36,660 nt of DNA, from assembly GCA_900547475.1 (NCBI GenBank), contig URGW01000039.1, positions 1-36,660 of the forward strand, read 5' to 3'. The notes under the pieces are model-generated. The model ran no database searches. It had not been told where the DNA came from and was given only the letters and a program-made list of their open reading frames with translations. The stretch comes from an uncultured Clostridium sp. (lineage in GTDB: Bacteria; Bacillota; Clostridia; Clostridiales; Clostridiaceae). Numbering within the stretch: position 1 is the first letter of the stretch; each line of letters begins with the position of its first letter. Shown one piece after another: positions 32,610-36,660 of the stretch. A program made the translations under genes and the position numbers.

Positions 32610-33584
32610 TTATAAATTAGTATACTTTTTATCTCTCATTATTAAAGCAGAGATAGCTCCAAATACTAGTCCACCAATATGTGCTCCATTATCTATATTA
32701 CTTAGTGTAACTCCTATAAATATATTTATGAGCAAAACTTTAAATAAATTCATTATATAAGCTTTTCCAATTCTATTTTTATGCCTTATTCCAAAAATAA
32801 TCATAGCCCCTAGAAGTCCAAATATTGCTCCTGATGCACCTACACTTATTGAATTTGCATTAAATAAATAACTAAATATACTTCCTCCCAAAGCTGATAT
32901 TAAATATATAGTTATATATTTAATTTTTCCATATACATACTCTACTTCTGATCCAATAATTTTAAGAGCATACATATTAAAGGCTATATGTGCTAATCCA
33001 CCATGTAAAAATGCACATGTTATTAATCTCCAAGGCTGTCCATTATTAATCAGAACATTTACTTTCGCTCCTAATTCTATAAGAGTATATGAATCAATAT
33101 CGTATATATTTTTAGATAAAAAAACTGTAATTATAAAAATCAAAATATTTATACCTATTAATATATATGTAACAAGGCTTTCTTTATATTTTACTTTAGA
33201 ATTTTTCTCTTTTTCTATACTATAATTTAATATAGAAACAAGTGGTTTACAGCTATCATCGCTGTAAACTACTTGTTTTTCTTTTTCTGAATAAATTAAC
33301 TTATTATAAGGTTTATAAACTAATGTTTCATAACTTTCTGTAGTACATATAACTATATTTAAAGATATTTTTTTTGAATATAGTTTTCCAACAAAGCTCA
33401 TTGCTTCATTATATACAAAATCACCTTCATTATTTTTGCATACTACAACAGCATAAATAAAATCATCCTTTTCCATTATAGCTATCCATTTATTTTCTTT
33501 TAAAGTCTCACTATAATAATCCTTTATATAAAATCCAACTTGCTTTGTTAGTTCACTAAATAAAACATTTTCTAAGTTATTCAT
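32610..33584 (-). CDS. Rhomboid family intramembrane serine protease
   Basis: This 324-residue protein has about 140 soluble N-terminal residues followed by six or so membrane segments. The rhomboid marks are all seen: HGGLAHIAFNMYAL (conserved His-Asn), GASGAIFGLLGA with catalytic Ser251, and NGAHIGGLVFG with catalytic His302. Rhomboids cut membrane proteins inside or near the bilayer; the natural substrate is unknown here. The N-terminal domain (KNKWIAIMEKDDF-type pattern without a motif I recognise) is longer than in the simplest rhomboids. The start lies 2 bp after the pepF stop with no good ribosome site, so translation is probably coupled to pepF. Confidence 0.92.
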   Translation of the reverse strand: MNNLENVLFSELTKQVGFYIKDYYSETLKENKWIAIMEKDDFIYAVVVCKNNEGDFVYNEAMSFVGKLYSKKISLNIVICTTESYETLVYKPYNKLIYSEKEKQVVYSDDSCKPLVSILNYSIEKEKNSKVKYKESLVTYILIGINILIFIITVFLSKNIYDIDSYTLIELGAKVNVLINNGQPWRLITCAFLHGGLAHIAFNMYALKIIGSEVEYVYGKIKYITIYLISALGGSIFSYLFNANSISVGASGAIFGLLGAMIIFGIRHKNRIGKAYIMNLFKVLLINIFIGVTLSNIDNGAHIGGLVFGAISALIMRDKKYTNL

Positions 33585-33586
33585 TT

Positions 33587-35383
33587 TTAAATTTCTTTCT
33601 CTAACATATCTAATAATTCATTAAATCTATCAATAGTTGCTTCTAATGGCTTAGGTGTAGTCATATCTACTCCCGCTTTCTTTAATATTTCTATTGGATA
33701 ATCGCTTCCACCACTCTTTAAGAATCCAACATATTTTTCAACTGCATTAGGTTCCTTATTTAATATACTCTTAGCAAAAGCAGATGCTGCTGCATATCCT
33801 GTTGCATATTGATATACATAGAAATCACTATAGAAATGTGGTATTCTTGACCATTCAACATCAATTTCAGAATCAACTACCATCTCTGGTCCAAAATATT
33901 TAACATTTAACTCATGCCATTTTGCATTATAATCTTCTGCAGTTAATGGAATACCTTTTTCAAAGCTTTCATGTGTATAAAGTTCAAACTCTGCAAACAT
34001 TAATTGTCTAAATACAGTAGTTCTTATTTGTTCTAATTCTTGATTTATTAAATATAATTTTTTCTTTTTATCAGTTTCCTTATTTATTAAATGATGAATT
34101 AATAGTGCTTCATTAGTAGTTGAAGCAACTTCTGCACAGAATAATGTATAACCTGCATAATAGTAACTTTGTTCTTTTCTTGAATAATAAGAGTGAATTG
34201 AGTGACCCATTTCATGAACTAATGTTGATACATCATTAAGCTCATAATTATAATTTAATAAAACATAAGGTTTTGTATCATATCCACCCCATGAATATGC
34301 TCCTCCACGTTTTCCTTTATTAATATATTTATCTATCCATCCACCATTAATTCCTTCTTGGAATATATCTAAATATTCTTTTCCTAAAGGTTGTAATCCT
34401 TCAATTGCCATTTTAACTGCATCATCAAATTCTACTCTTTCTTTAGGAATTTCAATTACTGGAACATATAAATCATACATATGCATTTCATCTAGACCTA
34501 ATAGTTTTTTCTTTAAACCTACATATCTATGAAGTGATGAAAGATTATCATCTATAGTTTTTATAGCATTAGTATATACTTCTAGGGGAATATCATTTGG
34601 TTTTAATGATGCTTCTAATGCACTATTATAATTTCTTACTCTAGCTCCAAAATTAAATACTTTTATTGAACTAGAAAGAGTTGTTGCTAATGTATTTTCA
34701 AAGGCTTTATATTCTTTAAATAATCCTTTAAATGCTTCTTTTCTAACTTCTCTATCCTTTGATTTTATAAATGAAGAATAATTTCCTTCTGTTAATTCAA
34801 CTTCTTCTCCATCTTCATCTTTAATATTTCCAAATTTCATATCAGCATTTGTCATAATATTATGTATAGATGATGGTGCATCTAAACAATCTGAAGCCGC
34901 TGCAAGTAACTCTTCTTCTTTTTTATCTAATACATGCGGTTTTTCTTTTAAGATATTTTCTAATAAGAATTTATAAGGTTCAAGACCTTTTAATTCTTCC
35001 ATTTGTTTTTCTATTGTTCCATCTGGAAGAGATAAAATTTCTGGTACCACATAAGCTGTATAAGTAGCATATTCAGCCATATAAGCATCAATTTTATTCA
35101 TCATTGCTTGATACTTTGTATTACTTGTATCCTCATCACATCTTAAATGTGCATAAACATAAATTTTTTCTGCTTTTCTTGATACTTTTTCATTTACTTC
35201 AAAATATTTTATTAAAGTTTCCCCATCTCCAAGCTTGCCTTCAAACTCTTTAAGTTTTGGTGCTTCTTCTTGTAACTCTTTATATTCCTTTTCCCAAACC
35301 TCATCATTAGAGTATATTTCATTAATACTCCACTTATCTTTATCTTGTATTTCCTCTCTTTTCTTTAAAACCTTGCTTTCCAT
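33587..35383 (-). CDS. pepF: Oligoendopeptidase F (M3 family metallopeptidase)
   Basis: This 598-residue cytoplasmic zinc peptidase cleaves short peptides. The HExxH motif is at His390-His394 in LVHEMGHSIHS, and the third ligand Glu is in CAEVASTTNEALL about 28 residues later. Other M3B marks are GGAYSWGGYDTKPYVLLNY and the C-terminal YQYATGYAAASAFAK. Length is as expected for PepF (about 600). The ribosome site is weak (GAAGGTGGG close to the ATG), and a small hairpin (35396-35411) lies just upstream. It is the second gene in an operon of four: conserved hypothetical, pepF, rhomboid, YjdF-like. Confidence 0.95.
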   Translation of the reverse strand: MESKVLKKREEIQDKDKWSINEIYSNDEVWEKEYKELQEEAPKLKEFEGKLGDGETLIKYFEVNEKVSRKAEKIYVYAHLRCDEDTSNTKYQAMMNKIDAYMAEYATYTAYVVPEILSLPDGTIEKQMEELKGLEPYKFLLENILKEKPHVLDKKEEELLAAASDCLDAPSSIHNIMTNADMKFGNIKDEDGEEVELTEGNYSSFIKSKDREVRKEAFKGLFKEYKAFENTLATTLSSSIKVFNFGARVRNYNSALEASLKPNDIPLEVYTNAIKTIDDNLSSLHRYVGLKKKLLGLDEMHMYDLYVPVIEIPKERVEFDDAVKMAIEGLQPLGKEYLDIFQEGINGGWIDKYINKGKRGGAYSWGGYDTKPYVLLNYNYELNDVSTLVHEMGHSIHSYYSRKEQSYYYAGYTLFCAEVASTTNEALLIHHLINKETDKKKKLYLINQELEQIRTTVFRQLMFAEFELYTHESFEKGIPLTAEDYNAKWHELNVKYFGPEMVVDSEIDVEWSRIPHFYSDFYVYQYATGYAAASAFAKSILNKEPNAVEKYVGFLKSGGSDYPIEILKKAGVDMTTPKPLEATIDRFNELLDMLEKEI

Positions 35384-35395
35384 AGCCCACCTTCA

Positions 35396-35411
35396 GCCTA
35401 TCTATATAGGC
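35396..35411 (-). other. Small hairpin in the pepF leader
   Basis: GCCTAT/ATAGGC with a 4-nt loop lies 13 bp upstream of the pepF start, next to the weak ribosome site. It could affect pepF translation; there is no T run. Confidence 0.4.
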
Positions 35412-35426
35412 CTCTCCTTTCTATTT

Positions 35427-35825
35427 TTATTGATATTCTTCTTCTTTACCTTCAATATCATTAAAGGCTTTTTCCATAGCTTCTTCTATTAATTCTATAG
35501 AAAGAGATAATTTTTCTTCAATGTATTCATGATCATCCTTATATTTAAAATTAATTAAAAATGTTGGGTTGTATTCATCATCAACTTCTTCAATTTCAAA
35601 TCCTTCATTTTCAAATAACTCCATATTAAATACATCATATATTGCAGAGTATTCCCATTCTTCAACATCTTTATTTGTATCAAATTTTATATAAACATTA
35701 TCACCTTTAACATAAAAACCTTTTATATGTTCTGCTCCTTCTGAAACTTTATAGCTTCCAAGTTCCTTTGTTACAAATCCTGTTTCATTATCTCTTTCCA
35801 TTAATATTAAGCTTGAATAATCCAT
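35427..35825 (-). CDS. Conserved clostridial hypothetical protein, possibly DUF6762
   Basis: This 132-residue acidic soluble protein has no membrane segment or signal peptide. It begins MDYSSLILMERDNETGF and contains EEWEYSAIYDVFN and DDEYNPTFLINF. From memory this resembles a small family conserved in Clostridium and labelled DUF6762, but I cannot confirm the label. AAAGGAG lies 9 nt before the ATG. It is first in the operon with pepF (43 bp gap). The C-terminus is rich in Glu. No function can be proposed from sequence. Confidence 0.75.
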   Translation of the reverse strand: MDYSSLILMERDNETGFVTKELGSYKVSEGAEHIKGFYVKGDNVYIKFDTNKDVEEWEYSAIYDVFNMELFENEGFEIEEVDDEYNPTFLINFKYKDDHEYIEEKLSLSIELIEEAMEKAFNDIEGKEEEYQ

Positions 35826-36126
35826 AATAATATTCTCCTTTGCGTCTTATCTTTATATGTATTTTTATATTCATAATCTAAAACTTATTTTATGAATTTA
35901 ATTTTAGTAAACATAATTATAAAACCTTTATTATTTTGTTTAAAAATATTTATTTAAAGTTACTAAAATACAAATCCTAAAACAAAGAATGTTTTATCTT
36001 AATTATATGGTTAGTATTGCAAATATACAATATTTTCTTTACTTATTTACATAATATGGTAATATATAATTGTAAGTAAGCTTTTAAATCTTGATTTATT
36101 AAATATTTCTTTGTGGAGGTTAAAAT
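35826..36126. other. Divergent intergenic region, 301 bp
   Basis: Very AT-rich. It must hold the promoter for the minus-strand pepF operon and the one for the plus-strand membrane protein at 36127. Several AT-rich -10-like boxes exist but I cannot choose among them. No gene or strong palindrome is visible. Confidence 0.5.
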
Positions 36127-36537
36127 ATGAACACTGTTTCTGCTGTAAAAAAACAAAATGTAATTAAAATAAATCATAAAAAAAAGAAAATACAAAGAAA
36201 TAGAAAAATCATTATAATTGCTATTCTACTGTTAACATTATTTATTATAGGAACCTCCATAAAAAATATGTATGTATCTTATAGATGTTCTAATTTTATT
36301 TATTCAGTTGATTATTATTTTACTCATTGGAAAGATAAATCTCTTAGATTAATAGAGGTAGAATCTATGTCTGTAATATCAAAAGTTGATGATACAATAG
36401 AAATTGAAGCATATGGTTTTGCATATGAAAAACCTTATAAAAAAACATATTTAATAGGAACTTTCACAGAAGATGATAAAGGGCGTTGGCATATGAAATC
36501 AGTTAAACTTAAAGATACTGATTCCACTACCGAATAG
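36127..36537 (+). CDS. Unrecognised single-pass membrane protein
   Basis: This 136-residue protein has a strongly basic N-terminus (KKKKIQRNRK), one membrane segment at about residues 27-45 and an extracellular C-terminal domain of about 90 residues (VESMSVISKVDDTIEIEAYGFAYEKPYKKTYLIGT pattern split around a short loop). The basic residues before the membrane segment put the N-terminus inside. The domain looks like a small all-beta fold, but I do not recognise a family. TGGAGG lies 7 nt before the ATG, and the reading frame has typical clostridial codon use. It is transcribed away from the pepF operon. No terminator is visible in the 120 bp that follow. Confidence 0.75.
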   Translation: MNTVSAVKKQNVIKINHKKKKIQRNRKIIIIAILLLTLFIIGTSIKNMYVSYRCSNFIYSVDYYFTHWKDKSLRLIEVESMSVISKVDDTIEIEAYGFAYEKPYKKTYLIGTFTEDDKGRWHMKSVKLKDTDSTTE

Positions 36538-36660
36538 TATTGTTCGTCACGTGGAACTCCAAAATTAATGATATAACCTCCAGGAATTGTGTAATTTGCG
36601 TTAAGAATTTATATCTTTCTTTCCGTAAAAACTGCTAAAGCTTCGAAAGTCATTTCATTC

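Noticed and set aside
1..36660. CRISPR array, tRNA, rRNA, insertion sequence or prophage genes
   Set aside because: No regularly spaced repeats with unique spacers, no transposase, integrase or phage structural genes, and no RNA-gene sequence that I could recognise.

Overview
The window looks like the chromosome of a low-GC, spore-forming anaerobe of Clostridium sensu stricto. Evidence is the very AT-rich sequence, strong AGGAGG-type ribosome binding sites, an alpha/beta-type small acid-soluble spore protein, a one-chain pyruvate:ferredoxin oxidoreductase with a flavodoxin next to it, and Clostridium-type conserved hypothetical proteins. Nearly every gene is on the minus strand; only the spore protein (20291) and one small membrane protein (36127) are on plus. 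I see no rRNA, tRNA, CRISPR array, insertion sequence or prophage.

Region 1 (1-10035) is a sugar uptake and sensing locus. Read on the minus strand it starts with mglB-mglA-mglC, a galactose/glucose ABC importer that ends in a clear terminator at 5924-5950. A second unit with its own promoter follows: a YesN-type response regulator, a YesM-type histidine kinase, a membrane-anchored periplasmic-binding protein, a second galactose-binding lipoprotein and a 56-residue YvrJ-family protein. The layout resembles the XylFII-LytS-YesN xylose-sensing system of Clostridium, but is attached to a galactose transporter. Upstream of mglB lie two direct repeats exactly 21 bp apart, a poor -35, a perfect -10 and a cre-like site. 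This is what a promoter activated by an AraC-type response regulator and repressed by CcpA should look like.

Region 2 (10036-14095) holds two short metabolic units: PHP phosphoesterase plus aspartate-type aminotransferase, and HAD hydrolase plus class IV aminotransferase. Region 3 (14096-20530) holds a DUF1292 protein with a Cys/His-rich tail, nifJ, flavodoxin, murG and the spore protein. Region 4 (20522-28461) is parE-parC, a DJ-1/PfpI protein and recJ. Region 5 (28462-36660) has glutamate dehydrogenase, a PAP2 phosphatase with a diacylglycerol-glucosyltransferase-like enzyme, and an operon of a conserved hypothetical protein, pepF, a rhomboid protease and a YjdF-like membrane protein. It ends with an unrecognised membrane protein on plus.

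The most unusual structural signal is a family of four intergenic inverted repeats (8741, 11678, 22308, 23024). Each arm can be read as five 7-bp units of the type AGTNNNN, and the two arms face each other in register. All four lie between co-directional minus-strand genes. I do not know a name for this element.
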